Source: Capniomyces stellatus
Taxonomy: Eukaryota > Kickxellomycota > Harpellomycetes > Harpellales > Legeriomycetaceae
DNA length: 64,000 bases
Assembly: GCA_001661515.1 (NCBI GenBank)
Contig: LUVW01000036.1
Location: forward strand, 211,067-275,066
Reading direction: 5' to 3'
The notes beneath the pieces were generated by a model. That model was not told the origin of the DNA and ran no database searches. It was given only the letters and a program-made list of their open reading frames with translations. The stretch's first letter is position 1. Each line of letters opens with the position of its first letter. The position numbers were made by a program, and so were the translations under genes. This document shows, piece after piece, positions 1 to 13,030 of the stretch.

Positions 1-1114
1 TACAGTAATACCGCTACTTGCTTACCACCAGCTGATCTATGTTCCGCTCGGATACTCGAATACCTTTAAGCAACTGGGGAACACGAGCGAGGTTGTTGGA
101 GGGTCGGCATATGGTTCAGGGACTGTATCGGGATATGAAGGAAGTAGAAAGCCCAACGATATTGAGCTTGACATTGGAAGAATACAAGGTGTCAATTTCT
201 CTGAAACGGTTGCAAAGTATCACACCAACATTAAAAATGGTCCCAGAATTGTAATAAGTGGCTCTGAGGAAACAAAAGGGAATGAGGGTGAAAACAAGGC
301 CAAAGATGAAAAAACCGATAAAGCTGTGTTAAAAGATGGGAAGTCTGGAGGCCCTGGAAGTGGGGATCGCAGCAAGAGTAAAAAAAAAGGCAAAAAGGGC
401 AAAAGGGACGGCAAAAATGACGAAAAAAGAGACGAAAAAAGGGACGAAAAAAGGGACGAAAAAAGGGACGAAAAAAGGGACGAAAAAAGGGACGAAAAAA
501 AAGATAACGAAAAGGATATTAAGAAAGATAAGGGAGTTAAGGATAACAATCTTGGTAGGCCCGATAACACTGAAAGCAGTGGAAAGGATGAAAATAGTAG
601 TGAAAATCAAGAGAGTTCTGGCAATAAAGATATCGCGGATATCAATAAAATCAAAAATAACGACAGTACAAGTATGATGAACCAAACCGAGGATAAGTTC
701 CTAACGCCAAAGCTTGAAGAGGATGTAGGCGGTTTTTCAGATAAAAGTACAGATAACAGTACAACCTCGAACATATATTTGAAAAACGAAAGGGTTCTTT
801 CTAAGCCGCTGATCAAGATGGATGCAAAAATAGGTTCCATGCCACCGAAACTTGTGATAGAAAGCGATGATAAAGCAGGCACTCTTGGGATAACTGAGGC
901 AGACTTAAACAAACAAAAAACGCTTGCGAGTCTGACCGGTAAAAGCAAAGAAAGTGTTGATCCAAACTTTAAAGATAACCGGAGAGAGAAAGACGGGCAA
1001 TCCGGACAAGCTGACAATTATGGTACCGCTGAGAATTTGGGAGAGCTTAGTGCTGACAAGAAAAAGAAAAAGAAGCTAACAAATATAATGAAGAGGATTT
1101 CAAGGATGTTTTAA
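1..1114 (+). CDS. Flavodoxin-like NAD(P)H:quinone oxidoreductase (WrbA/Pst2/Ycp4 type), 3' part, with long charged tail
   Basis: The gene is cut by the left window edge. Reading from base 2, a frame stays open to the TAA at 1112-1114, giving about 370 codons. The first ~85 residues match the C-terminal part of the WrbA/Pst2/Ycp4/Rfs1 family: YVPLGYSN, VVGGSAYGSGT, a GSRKP loop and IQGVNFSETVAKYH, which line up with the FVPLGY / GGSPWGAGT / DGSRQP / IQGxxFxExVxKF blocks. Family members bind FMN and reduce quinones by two electrons. After about base 262 comes a ~285-residue Lys/Asp/Glu/Ser-rich, low-complexity tail. It carries KRDE repeats (bases 419-502) and ends in a basic stretch KKKKKLTNIMKRISRMF. 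Bacterial and yeast homologues are ~200-250 residues, so the tail is unusual. Inference: the basic end could be amphipathic and bind membrane. The GTG at 326 is not the start, because the homology lies upstream in the same frame. Confidence 0.85.
   Translation, partial: TVIPLLAYHQLIYVPLGYSNTFKQLGNTSEVVGGSAYGSGTVSGYEGSRKPNDIELDIGRIQGVNFSETVAKYHTNIKNGPRIVISGSEETKGNEGENKAKDEKTDKAVLKDGKSGGPGSGDRSKSKKKGKKGKRDGKNDEKRDEKRDEKRDEKRDEKRDEKRDEKKDNEKDIKKDKGVKDNNLGRPDNTESSGKDENSSENQESSGNKDIADINKIKNNDSTSMMNQTEDKFLTPKLEEDVGGFSDKSTDNSTTSNIYLKNERVLSKPLIKMDAKIGSMPPKLVIESDDKAGTLGITEADLNKQKTLASLTGKSKESVDPNFKDNRREKDGQSGQADNYGTAENLGELSADKKKKKKLTNIMKRISRMF
419..502 (+). repeat. 12-bp coding tandem repeat (KRDE)
   Basis: Seven tandem 12-bp units of the form GACGAAAAAAGG (last unit degenerate) lie inside the tail of the flavodoxin-like gene and encode DEKR/KRDE repeats. 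The near-perfect DNA identity points to recent unit expansion. Confidence 0.9.
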
Positions 1115-4110
1115 TAAGGGTACTATTTGTGTTTGCTTGAAATGCAAGTCTTATTATTTTTTTTTCTTTTCCTATTTTTTTGCTTTTTGACTCACTAAAT
1201 TTAAATACCGACTGTTCTTAATTTTATTTATGGCTTGGCTATATACTCCTAATTTTATATTGTTTATTTTGATTTGCCTACTGTGTTTTTGATTTTGGAA
1301 TACAATAAAGGAAAAGCTCGAACTTTAGTTTAGGTAACTTTAATAAACCAACTTTATTCTTTAAAAATCGCCGAAACCAATGTATGGGTCAAATTTGTAC
1401 TAGCAGCCATGTTAGTTGGAGGATCACACTTCTACATATGAAGGAGGGAAGTTGAATAAGCGGTGTGTTTAGAAGTTATAAAGACTAAATATTAGAAGCA
1501 AAAGCAAAAAATATATATATATAAACGTATTTTTTACAGTAAATAAAAGGCAGTATGCTCAGGAATAAGGCAGTTTATTTGCGTTTTAGTGTATATATGC
1601 ATATGGAAGCCAAGTTTAGTTACATAATGGTTGTATTATTCTGCAATTCACATTTGTAGCTTTACTCACTACTTAAATTTGTAAGCTGTGTTATTGATTT
1701 ATGCTTTAATATGTCAAAAAGATATTAATTTGATACGCTTTTTGATATTGACTATACTTTTACATAGCAGTTATTTGCTCTATTAGTGTATGTTTAGTGG
1801 TTGAGTTGATAACTCAGAATTGGCCTAATTTTGCTTTGCTGAGTTTGATATTCTTGACTGTTTAAGATAGAGTGTGACACATACTTTTTATTATCAAGGT
1901 GGTTGGATTGGACTCGAGAAATCAAGTCCAATTGTACCTTACACTAATGTATAATTTTGAACATACTTTTTCAACGTAAAGTACACACTGTTGGTGTAAA
2001 CCTTTGTGCTTTGTGCATTTTTTATTATTGTTGATATGTGCTTTGTGCTTTTTAATCTATTATAAAGCCAAATAATTTTTCTTGATAGCATAGTTTTACA
2101 ATGTGGCATCTAAAATCTCAATAATAAAATTTTAACCGTATTTTACTGACTCCCGTCAGCCCTTGCATATAACTATTTCCAGAGCATCGTTGTAAGGATA
2201 CATACTCGCTGCACAACAACTGTATTTTGATTAGCAGATCATTTGAACACATAACATCGCAGGGGAAGGGATAGGTTAGCTAGAATCCGGTGCCAGTAAG
2301 CGGCCGTCAACACTTCCATCCAGTTATATAGTGTAATCCGTATGCTTTGAACTGTATGGTTGCATTTGAAATATGATGTTCTCATGTTAATAAACTAGTT
2401 GCACATCAATAAAGATACCCGGCACTATTTTATAATTACTTCCAAGGGCTACCGATTTGGCGAACAGTCTGCTTTTGTGAAATAGATCTCATAACTTTAA
2501 CACTTGAACTGCCACTCCTCGATATGCAGTCATAAAAAATGTTTCAAAATACTTTTTTATTGCAACATTTCAATGTAACTGCTATTTTAATTGGCAATCC
2601 TTGTTTAAATTGTTGACAATTTTGTTAAAGTTTTCACCTTTTCACCTTTTCATTTCTTTTGTTTTTTTTTCTTTGTTGAACTTGGTTAGATTGTTTAGCC
2701 TGAGGGCCTTTAATTTAAAAATGAATGCTCTTGGTTAAATAAAACCTCTAGTTTTTTTTACAAATTAAACGTGACAATCAATAAAGTTAGGATATAATTA
2801 CGGATATTCAGACTTTAATTGCTCTTGTTAATTTGAGATATTTTGGGAGAACACAATTTTTGATTTGGTGACGGTGCTTAATACAATCAATTTTGCATCT
2901 CTGGTGTATCCTTATTATTGAAAGTGAAAGTGAAAGTGAAAAGGTAAAGTTGTTTGATTTATATCGGGATTTGTAGTGTATAATGGGAAAGTGAAGTGAT
3001 GTCACATTGCCACAAAGATATACACATGCTAATTTAATGAATAATATTTAACAAGCACAGATGCGATATAGCTCGAGACGACTTGCGCTTTGTTTACTTT
3101 CCTGATATCATAGCTTTTAGACACCAACCGTATCGAGTTTATGAAATCGTTAGTGTACGTTTTAGATTTGAGCTATTGGATTGAACATTGTGATATATAT
3201 ATACATATTGGGATGTACACGTATTATGGATCTGTGCGATATGTGTATGTGCACCAATGTTCTTGACTACCTTATTGGTTTTTTTTGAAAACTTCCAGTG
3301 TTATTAAATTTGCTGTATACTCCTAAATAATTTAGCGACTTGTTTTTAAAAAAACTGATACTATCCTTTTGAGCTCTTTGTAACATCGATGATGGTGATG
3401 ATAAAAAAAGGGCCAAAGTGGTTTATCCCAATGCTTCCAAAAACTGTCAACTTAAATAAACGCAGACAATACTTGTTTATATATAAATGGTATAGTAGTG
3501 TTGTGTAGGCTCAAAAAGTTACAATACATGTTCTTCGACTTTGCACGGAGGTTTTAGCGGTCTAAACGGCTATTTGGCGTGTTCAAGTATTGACTCAATC
3601 AGCTTTACAAAAAGCACAAAATGACAGTGTATGGCATGGTTCTTTTTCTGCTACTAGTTTATAGTCAAAGATTTTGCAAGTTTTTTTAAATTGAACTCTT
3701 TTATCATGCACTTTCCCATGTTTTTTTTGTTTTTTTTTTAAAAAAAAAACTTTTTCAAACTCCAGCTCAAGAATACTTTATTATTATTGATATCAAAGAA
3801 TACTTTTAGCTTGTACCACAATCTTAAATTTGTTTCTAAATCTTTGTAATTTCATATCATGTTTTGGCCAATATTTTATGCTTTAGCTCACTTTGTACCG
3901 CTAGAATAATTGGCCACTAGAACTTAACCTGTTCCTTGTATCCTAAGTGTTTTAGCACATAGCTTAGCTTTATTTTTAATGAAAGCGGGTCGTTAGTGTT
4001 TTTGTAAAGCCCCAATGTCTTGTTAAGCAACAATATTGCCGACTAGTAGCTAGTCAAAACATTCCTTGTAATAAAAAAGAACATTTATATTACGATTCCA
4101 TTCCCACATA

Positions 4111-4214
4111 CAACTGAGTGATACAACTGAGTGATACGGCTGGGTGATACAACTAATTGATACGGCTAGGTAATGCAACTAAGTGATACAAGTAACTGAT
4201 ATAGCTAGGTGAGA
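4111..4214. repeat. Degenerate 13-bp tandem repeat, 8 units
   Basis: Eight consecutive 13-bp units starting with CAACTGAGTGATA. The first two are identical; later ones diverge (CGGCTGGGTGATA, CAACTAATTGATA, CAACTAAGTGATA and so on). It does not lie in a recognisable gene. CAA-type and CGG-type units partly alternate, hinting at a 26-bp higher-order period. Confidence 0.85.
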
Positions 4215-7200
4215 TAGAAGCCCATCAACCAAACTATTCAGTATGTTGTTGTCTAATATCAAAAGACCTCACAATAGCGATTTTAAAGTGAATAAATAAA
4301 CTATAATTAGACCAATTGACTGGGGAGGGTGTTGGTGACAAATTCTGTTTCAGTTACTTTGGTAATTAGCTAGGCCTACTTTAAAACGCTGTATGTTTAG
4401 AAATGAGTATACCAAGCTATAATAAGAACTTTGCACAATAAAATAATAATAATAAAGTGCTATTTTGAAAAATATATTAAACTTAAAATACAGTCTCCTT
4501 AAGCCTTCCCATTCCATATCGTACTTTGTTAAAGCGAATTTAAAAAAGGATAAGCGTTCTATTTGTGTAACTGCTAAATACTAATCACTAGGCATATGAA
4601 TGTATTTGTATAAACATAGTCCCACCAGTCTAAAGCATTTTAGCTAATGTCATTGTGAAACGGAATCACAAATAATGTTGTCTAGATTAACAGGAAATAA
4701 AACGCAAATTAGCCGTGTAATTAGTTGGAAGCTTTATTTTAAGAAAAACGATGACAAATACAATTTAATTATCTTCATTATAGCTGAGGTGAAAATGTTT
4801 TTGTATTGATTGTTGAGGAAAATTCAAGTTGTAACAAATTTAAACGTCCAGTTGTACTTTTAGATAATAAAAACACGATCTAATCAAATATGCCTGGAGC
4901 AGACAGACTTATGAGCCCCATCAATACAAAAGTCTGTATATCTAACCGCGGCTAAACAAGTTATTTTAAAACTTCAGCAAGCTCATCAAGAGTAAAGAAA
5001 TTAGCCTTGCATGCGTCTCTATAGACAGACGTCATATCATCATATTTGAGTTGGCTTACCACAACTCTTTACTTGCGTGCATTTGCATTTACTTGCGTTT
5101 ACTGCCTAACTGTCATCTTTGTGATTTATTCCTTTTTATTATTATCGTTATTATTTAAAGTCTCGTACAAGCTTTAAGAAATAGGCTGCAATTATGTTTC
5201 TTTGCTTTGTTTACGTCTTGTACTTGCACAATGAAAATTATCCAATTCATTTACCATTGACATACATCGAAGTTAATTAAAAAAATAAACACTTGTGAAT
5301 TATTATTATTATGTTAAAAATGATTCATCCTGTAATACAGTAATATAAATTATGTAATTAAAGTTTAACACTGTTTTCCACCTTTTTATAAAAGAAATCT
5401 CTTGAAAAAATAGAAAAGAAAAGTTATAGGAATTCTTTTAAACCAAATCAACTGTGTTAATTGACTGTTTCCCAAAGGCATGCTTTTTTGTCTTTCAAAA
5501 TCATCCTATTTTCTACCAGCTATCGTCCAGTATTGCCACAAAAGTAGCTAAAACCAAGTCTTTAAGTTACCAAATAGTTTGTTAGAACAGTAGTTACATT
5601 CCCCAAGTTGCAAAAAAAGGACTAACATTTAACAAATTACCGTATAGTTGATATTAAAGTTTAACAACTACGACTTTGTTATGTATTGCTCCAAATTGGG
5701 GAAATGATAAATAATACAAGATCAGCTAAGCTTATTACACTTTGGCATTATACAATCGATGTAATACCAATTACAGCTAAACAATAATACACCAGTATTA
5801 CTGACCTTTCTGATTTATAATCAGACTATATGTTATATATCCTTCTAAATATTGTATTGTTTTTAGTTTTTATGCTTGATTTTAATTTAGAGCTTATCTC
5901 TATTATGAGAAAATATCGAATATTAGCACTTTAGATTAAAAATAATTTACCCGGCATTAGTAGCTTTAGAGTTGGCTTAATTTTTAATTTTTTCAGTTTT
6001 AATTTTTTTCGACTTTTTTGGTATAAATACACGATAGATTTTACTTTAGGTTTTTTTTAATTGTTAAAAATCTTTTTAATACTTCATTATAAACCAAAAT
6101 TAAACCAAAATGAGCATCAAAATCCGTCAGTGCATACATGGAGACAAGTCGGTCAAACAGAGAGACTATCCTTACGATATCATAGACAAAGAGGACGAGT
6201 ATTCGATGTCGATAGTTCAACTAGACATACTAAACCGCCTTTAATCGACTTTTTTTTTGGGAGGGATTAAAACAACAGCTAAAGATGAAAAAAAGAGCCC
6301 TACTCCTAATACTGTCCTCTACATCGCCACATGTATCTATTTCCTAAATTTATCGTATACCGATAGTGTAAGTACAACATATTAAATTAAATGAGTTTAG
6401 TGAAAAACCTCGGGGCCTGTATTTAATGCCAACAATCGTAAAACAAAACTCACCACGGCACACTATTGAAAGCGTACAAGTAGTTCGATGCTTACCCTAT
6501 ACAAATACTAGTTTTAAAAATGGCTACAAAATGTACCTATAACATATATAAATAGGTAAATACACTTTACTAATAAAACAAAACCGTCAAAAGGCTTGCC
6601 GAGTTGAACTTTAGCTTTAACATATAAACCCGAAGAAATTAAAAACACACACTCTCAAGCTACCCTAGAATACAACATAGATTTATTACTTTACTATACT
6701 TTTTTGTGATTAGGTTATTTACTTTATATATCACGATTTAAAATAAGAATAACCAACTCATTGTTTTGAATTATTAGTTGTGTATATAATGTCACATTAG
6801 TATTGTTATTAGTGTTAGTGTAGCTTTACGAAGCCTTTCTGATAGATAAGAGTCCAATTTTATGTTTATGTGTCTGGGTAATTTTCTAGTAAACAGTAGG
6901 AGTTTATCGCGTTTTATGAGTCACAAGCCAAGTGGTTTGGGTATAAAACAAAACATGGATTTACCAATTTGTGATCTTAGGGCTGAGTAATGTGTACCTA
7001 AAAACGTCTGCTCATTTTAACGTGAATTGGTTCATTTCATTATAAACAGACATTCAGTTCACGTAATTCGAATAATAAATTTGGCAAAAATATAACACAT
7101 GATTATGACGCAGCACAAAAATTAACACATTTATATTTTTAGTGTAAAATTTGGCTCAGAAAAGTCTGTGATGTGGAAAGCATCAGCACTACTTTCTACT

Positions 7201-7300
7201 CTTCGTCACAAATATCATATGCGTTTAAAATTGGTAAAACGTTGATACAAAGTTGTTCTTGGAAAAGCACATGAATATACTTGACCTTTTAATGATATTT

Positions 7301-7397
7301 CTTAAGGGATTCTGTTGCCAATAAAGTATATAAGTAAATAAATTGCTGAAGGGGTTCTGTTGCCAATGAAACGTATAAATAAATAAATTGCTTAAGG
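7301..7397. repeat. 45-bp tandem duplication
   Basis: Two 45-bp copies (7301-7345 and 7346-7390), followed by the first 7 bases of a third, share CTTAAGGG, TTCTGTTGCCAAT and ATAAATAAATTG. They differ at a handful of sites, so the duplication is not brand new. No coding role seen. Confidence 0.85.
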
Positions 7398-10300
7398 AAT
7401 ATATTCACATTAATTATTGATTTGGCTGAGTATATATTTCATATCCAGCTTGTGTTCAGTACTTGGGATACACATCGCGTTACGCGTCTATGAGTTAGCT
7501 CTGTAAATTAGGTAAATAATACACATTTACAGCCAAAAGCCTATTTTATTACAGACCCGTCATTATTTTTGAGTCTGGAATAGACTCATAAATTGTTAAC
7601 AAGATTTTATCCGCCTCCTTTTGGAAAATATTATACGTATCGCTTTAGCCTAAATAGCACGTATTTTTAGCTAATATATCATGCACCTTTGGTAAGAAAC
7701 AACCATAATAATGTACACTTATCAGACGCTATAAATTTTATCAAGTTGATAGATTACAAAAAACAAAAACAAAAAGCATCAGCTTTTGTATAGGCGTTTT
7801 TAATAAATGTGGCTAAGCAGTATAGAGTAATAGAGTAATATATTGTATACCTACCAGTACTCTCAGCATTAAAGTTAATACCAATATATTTGGGCGAAAA
7901 GTAAAAAAGTCTTCCAGTTTCTCATTTGCGATCAAACAACTGATTTAGATGTTATTTATATATACACGCCGGTGCTTATGGTTGCGATTCAACTAGTTTG
8001 ATAAAGCTAATTATTATGCAAGTGTATTCATATGTGTCTGGTTTGCTATAAACTTGTTATATAGTTGCTGTGGTAAGCTTTGTAATGTAAGCCAAGTTCC
8101 GCTAGAATGCCAACGAATGCAAAAAGCAAAACTATCTTGATGTTTTGGATTGATTCTAAAACACCCTACTTGATTTTACATCGAGAGTAAGGTAGGCAGT
8201 TATATTCACGTCTATTATTATCACTGTGAATACATAAGCGGATTGAAGCAATATTCCTGAATACAGCTTAGCTTACTTTACTCCAAAGTTAGTAAATGGT
8301 AAAAATGATCAGGCCTCTTTGTAGTGTGTTGGATTAATTAAAATCTACAAAGTTGGTATTTGAACGCAAAAAGCGGCCAGTAATTGGCTTGGTTTTGATT
8401 TATTTTAGATTAATGAAGACAATGTTTAGAAGTTTGCGTTATTTTGTTTCTTTTTGTTTTACTGAATAACTGAATTATTGGCTATTAAAGGGATTTGAAC
8501 AATTCTAAGCTTTTTTAGATGCGTTCTAATTTTAGCCATAGCTTTTTAAACTTTAAATGCCGAAAACAGTTTAAAGTCTGTTTATCAGGTTTTTGGTAAA
8601 TAAACCAAATTTAATTAGAAAAGTATGGGCCAAATCTTTACAACATTGAATTGACTTGCTTATATATTTCCTGAGAAACTGTTTTTAATTACAAACTCAT
8701 GAAGTTTTTACTGAGATTTATAATTTATTGCTAAGCAGGTGGAAAAGAACATTCAAGAAAGCCCAGTATCGTTCCTTTAGGCTGCCGAAAATTTTCTATT
8801 AGGCAGAAAGTGTTTACACTTTATAGCTTAGCTCTCCTCGCTCTCGTAATGGCAGATTTAACGGTTTCAAACTCGATTAAGTGGTCCAATAGAGGTTTTT
8901 ACTCGCAGAAAAAAGATAGTGCACAAGTAAATGGACATTTAGCTACATTAGGAAATATTAGTGCAAGTGAATAATTTGGTAGATAATTTAAAAAATACAA
9001 TTTGACTTGATGGTCTTTAACAATATACCAGTTTGTCAATTTAACCACATTATATTGCAGCCTATTGGTTTCCTATCCAAGAAATAGCCCCAACTGTATA
9101 GTTGTTTATTTGGCTGTTAAAGTAAATAAAATCGGCCAGCAATGAGAAGAAAAAAAACATAAAAACAAAAAAAAAGCCAATTAAAGCATCCTTTATAAAC
9201 TAAAGCTGAAGTAAAACAATCATCGACGCTCTAAAACATCCAGCATAAACCAAAGCAATTGTATAACTGGTCGTGCACATAAAGGATCAAAAGCAACTCG
9301 ACTATAGCATTGAGGAAATTTGGCTGATCTAACAGGAGGGAAAGTCCACCAAGACGTGCTTACTCGCCAACTGGAATAGTTGGCTAATAAACAGATACAT
9401 GTAGCAGTATCGAGAGGATTCAATATAAGTATCACTATAACTTGGTAGTTTTCTATGAGTGGTAAACATTTTATTCCAAGTCCAGCTTGTAGATGGTTTA
9501 GTCCATCTGAGCAACTAAGCACTTCTAGCTTACACTTCAATTGGCTCTTAACCAGCGCAAGTTTTAAAGAAAACAAAAGCTTGACTGGTTATAAATTAAT
9601 TGTTATACTGGTCGAGTGATGCTCGGGCTCGGAATTTATAGTTACAGAATATATACTAGGGGATTTGAACGCTTTGTTGATTGTAGAGTGTTTTAGCCAA
9701 ACCATTTATTACAAGGCAGGCTATTCCAAGAGAGTCACTGATACACCAGTGAATTATATATGCATTTTCCTGGTATATAAAACAGCAACTGGCTGAGCAA
9801 AAAGGTTATTGGGCCAGCCGCTTTTCATAACAATTGCCGATAATAAGAAGGCTGGTTTTTTATTGATGTGTGTCAAACCCACTTGCGTTTGTTTTTAAAC
9901 AAACTACGTTAAAGGCCATAGGTTAAAATTAATACAAAGTGTATGTGATTGGCCGATTAATTGAGTAGGGGTATTGAGAATTAAAAGCTGATCTTGTATG
10001 CAAATAGTTTTAGCTGGAAGAAGAAAAAGTGATTTAATTTACAAAATTTTCAGTTTTATTGATATTGCTTTACCAAATTTTTCTTTTATATTGAAACATT
10101 TAACTAGCTAGTTTTTTAGTTTTGGCTTTTAACCATTAAGATCTATTGCAGATTTTTATTTGCAAACCAACAATCAAACCAAAGGACAGTTGAAGGTTTT
10201 TTTTTTTTTTTACATTTTTTTGTTGCTGTTTTGAAAAAACCAAAAAAAAGCAAAGATTTGGGGGGCCCAACGAGATAAAGTATTGGGGGGGAGGGCTTAA

Positions 10301-10888
10301 TTCCAATATTGTAATAGTATCAATTGAGGCTATGATATTTTAGTTTTATTTTTTTATTTTAAGAAAGCAAAACAAATGACAGGGTTGGTTGTAGGGCGAA
10401 AAAACAAAATTGTAAAAAAAAAAAATCAGAAAAGAAAAAGAAAAAAAAAAATGAAAAAAAGTGCACAAAGTATTCAAGGAATCAAAGTGAGTAGGAAAAA
10501 AAAAAGCTGAAATATATGTGATAAATATAGCGAGAATAAATTTGATCTTTTGTTAGGTAACTAGAACGCAAGAATATAAAGGTAAGATTCAAAAGTTTAA
10601 TAGTTCAAGGATAAGAATAGTCATATTTAAGATAACACGACAGAAACCAAAAGTATATAAACACGGTTGGTAAAGTGCCCTGTTAATGATCAATATGGCT
10701 AAAATCAAGAATCAAAAGTCGATTTTTATTGATCAAAGAATGAGGGATTGATTTAGCTTAGGTCAATCGTGTATTAAATACACGTGGATTTGAGCAAAGT
10801 ATAAAGATCTATGCTTTGTGAGAAAAAAATAATATAATCTAATAATTGATCCGTTGTTTGTGAATATGTAGTTATAAAGAAATACATA

Positions 10889-11767
10889 ATGAACAACAAA
10901 AAGCTTGCACTTCTTCAATCACAAGCCAGAATTGGCGGAAAAGGAACTCCACGTCGTAAGGTCTTCAAGGGAGGCAAGCCAGCAGCCGCATCCTCAGGAG
11001 TTGATGACAAGAAGATCGCATCTACACTCAAGAAGTTGAATGCCCAACCACTTTCAGGAATTGAGGAAGTTAACATGTTCAGAGAAGACGGAAAAGTCAT
11101 CCATTTCGATGCGCCAAAAGGTTAGCTATTCTTTAAATTGGCGTAGTTGCTCATGCTTAAATGAGCTGTCGGTATAGAGTTCCCAGATGGGAGTAGTTTA
11201 ATAAGCCAACAAGATCCTAATACAAACAAACTTAACGTATAAATTAGTAAGCGCAACTACCGGAGCCAACACCTTCATCATCCAAGGAAACGAACAATTG
11301 AAAGGTAGATATGACCACTATAACATTAAATTTATCTAAGCCGGATTGTGATAAGGCATAAATTATAAGTATACCAGTTTATAACGTGGCGTCTGTACAA
11401 CGTTAAATACAGCTGGTGACTTTAACTCCACTTAAATAATACAACGACATTATAAATATCTTTCAATCAATTAGAAATTGCTGAGCTTTTCCCAGACATT
11501 CTTTCACAGCTCGGACCAGATTCATTGAACAGTCTTCGCCGCATGGCTGAGGAATTCCAAGCAAAGAACCCAGAAGCTTTGGATGCCGCCATTGATGACG
11601 AAATCCCAGAGTTGGTTGAGAGCCTGTAAGTTCCTAACGTGTTATATTGCTGTGCGTTGTTACTATTACTGCTTGTAGCATCGATAGAGCTAACATGTCA
11701 TTTTTCTTGAATATCCAATAGTGAAAATGCATCAGTATCACAAGGAAACGCCGACGAAGTCGATTAA
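10889..11767 (+). CDS. EGD1: Nascent polypeptide-associated complex subunit beta (BTF3)
   Basis: Beta subunit of the NAC heterodimer, which binds ribosomes near the exit tunnel and shields emerging polypeptides. Exons 10889-11120, 11248-11304, 11475-11625 and 11722-11767 join in frame to 161 codons. The N-terminus has the ribosome-binding basic motif [14 protein letters not shown]. The NAC domain follows ([36 protein letters not shown], then [25 protein letters not shown]), and the tail is acidic. There is no UBA domain, which separates it from the alpha subunit. The first intron has an unusual GTTAGC donor; the last has GTAAGT. The start is the only ATG ahead of the conserved N-terminal motif. 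Length is typical for the family (~155-165). Strongly supported. Confidence 0.96.
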
Positions 11768-12322
11768 TCTAAACTAAAACTATACTCTTATATTTGTTTT
11801 TTTTTCTTTTACTTCTCAATTTTATTTATTTTAAAACTACTCTAAAATACCTTGATAGTATATAAGCATGTCGTATGTTTAACACTATAAAGAGGTGAAG
11901 AAATAAATTTTATGAGAAATAAAAGCACGATATGACAACTGATTGAAAAATGTGTGTATGTGTGTGTGTGCGACGACAATGTGTTAATAAAGCTTAACAT
12001 TAAATGGGTGGACAAATGGTATTTGTAAAGGTAATGCTGAATAAGGACTATGGCTAAGAGCTTTGAAAGCGATATATTGATTGATTGATTGGCCACTTAT
12101 TGGCAGATTGGTTGGTTGCCCGATCAGTAATTCAATTTATATATTTTCTGGTGCGAGTATATTTTTCTGGTGCGAGTATATTTAGAATAGACAAGACAAG
12201 ATAAATGAATAGAAGCTAACACAAAAGGCAAATTATAAATATTCAAGTTTGTGGGTTATGGATTATGTAGCATTTCAGTGTAGCAAACATAGGTGGTGTA
12301 TGTTGGGTGGTAGGCAGAATGG

Positions 12323-13030
12323 TTAAGAGGTGAGTTGATCCATGAACTTGGCGATGAATTTTTTATCTTTAAAACCGATAAAACTATCGACGAGTTGGCC
12401 GTTTTTAATGGCGATAACAGTAGGCAAAGAGGCGATCTATAAACATAACAAAACACAATATTACAAAACAAGAACATAAGTATTGGTGTTAATACGGCAT
12501 AAATACAAACAGTAGCCCGTGTAGGATAGCAATAGCAATGAAAGGTGGGACATTACCCCGTATTTCATAGCGAGTTCCTGTTCTTCATCGGTGTTGATTT
12601 TTGCAAGGTTTAATTTCCCATTGCTTTTGACAGCAGATTCCAGGATTGGGCCCAGCATTTTACAAGGACCGCACCAGCTAAAGCGTAGGAGATAAAATTG
12701 TTACTTCATATCGCAAAAGTAAAAGGTGGCATCAATGATAATATAAATGTAGAGCTGTAAATGCGAAAAGTTTTACTCGGCATAAAAATCGACTAGGGTT
12801 GGGACATTGGAATCAAGAACCAGTTGTTTAAAGTCTTTGCTTGACGAGGAAAAAATCGAGCCGCCAGCATTGCCCGAGCCCGAGCCTGTGTTGTTTGATG
12901 ACTGAGAGTTTAGGAGAGTGGATGTTGAAAAGAGCTTGGCTGCTGTTGACTGTTTGGACAGGATCTGTGTTGGAGTGTAAATTCTTAGCAGGGATTTGGC
13001 GAATAGATTAGAACGTTTTAGTGCTGTCAT
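12323..13030 (-). CDS. TRX3: Mitochondrial thioredoxin
   Basis: Small disulfide oxidoreductase. On the minus strand the exons 13030-12777, 12677-12557 and 12436-12323 join to 162 codons. The first intron interrupts the active site, between DFYA and DWCGPCK. The CGPC motif is at about residues 87-90, followed by KMLGPILE, LAKINTDEEQELAMKYG, then IASLPTVIAIKNG with the family cis-Pro, and a C-terminal amphipathic helix. The first ~55 residues are rich in Arg/Lys/Ser/Leu and lack acidic residues (MTALKRSNLFAKSLLRIY), typical of a mitochondrial presequence, so I infer the matrix form. Donors are GTAAAA and GTAATG. It is transcribed towards the 3' end of the NAC-beta gene. Confidence 0.95.

Larger units (their letters stand above)
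1115..10888. other. Long AT-rich intergenic region
   Basis: About 9.8 kb between the flavodoxin-like gene and NAC-beta. I find no ORF with family resemblance; the open frames at 2808-3005 (-), 6061-6270 (+) and 9220-9576 (-) look like chance. It holds homopolymer A/T runs, a short TGAAAG run near 2920-2941, a 13-bp tandem array (4111-4214), a 45-bp duplication (7301-7397) and a less AT-rich patch around 2140-2340. The last ~700 bp before NAC-beta (10190-10520) is rich in poly-T and poly-A tracts, as in fungal promoters. Confidence 0.6.

Noticed and set aside
6061..6270. Short plus-strand open frame
   Set aside because: Begins at a non-ATG codon in AT-rich spacer and shows no recognisable motif.
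9220..9576. 118-codon minus-strand open frame in the first spacer
   Set aside because: No family resemblance, mixed composition and no start context; likely chance or old repeat.
9660..9680. GGGATTTGAAC resembling a tRNA T-arm
   Set aside because: No matching acceptor stem, D-arm or anticodon arm upstream or downstream. The similar word at ~8489 also fails.
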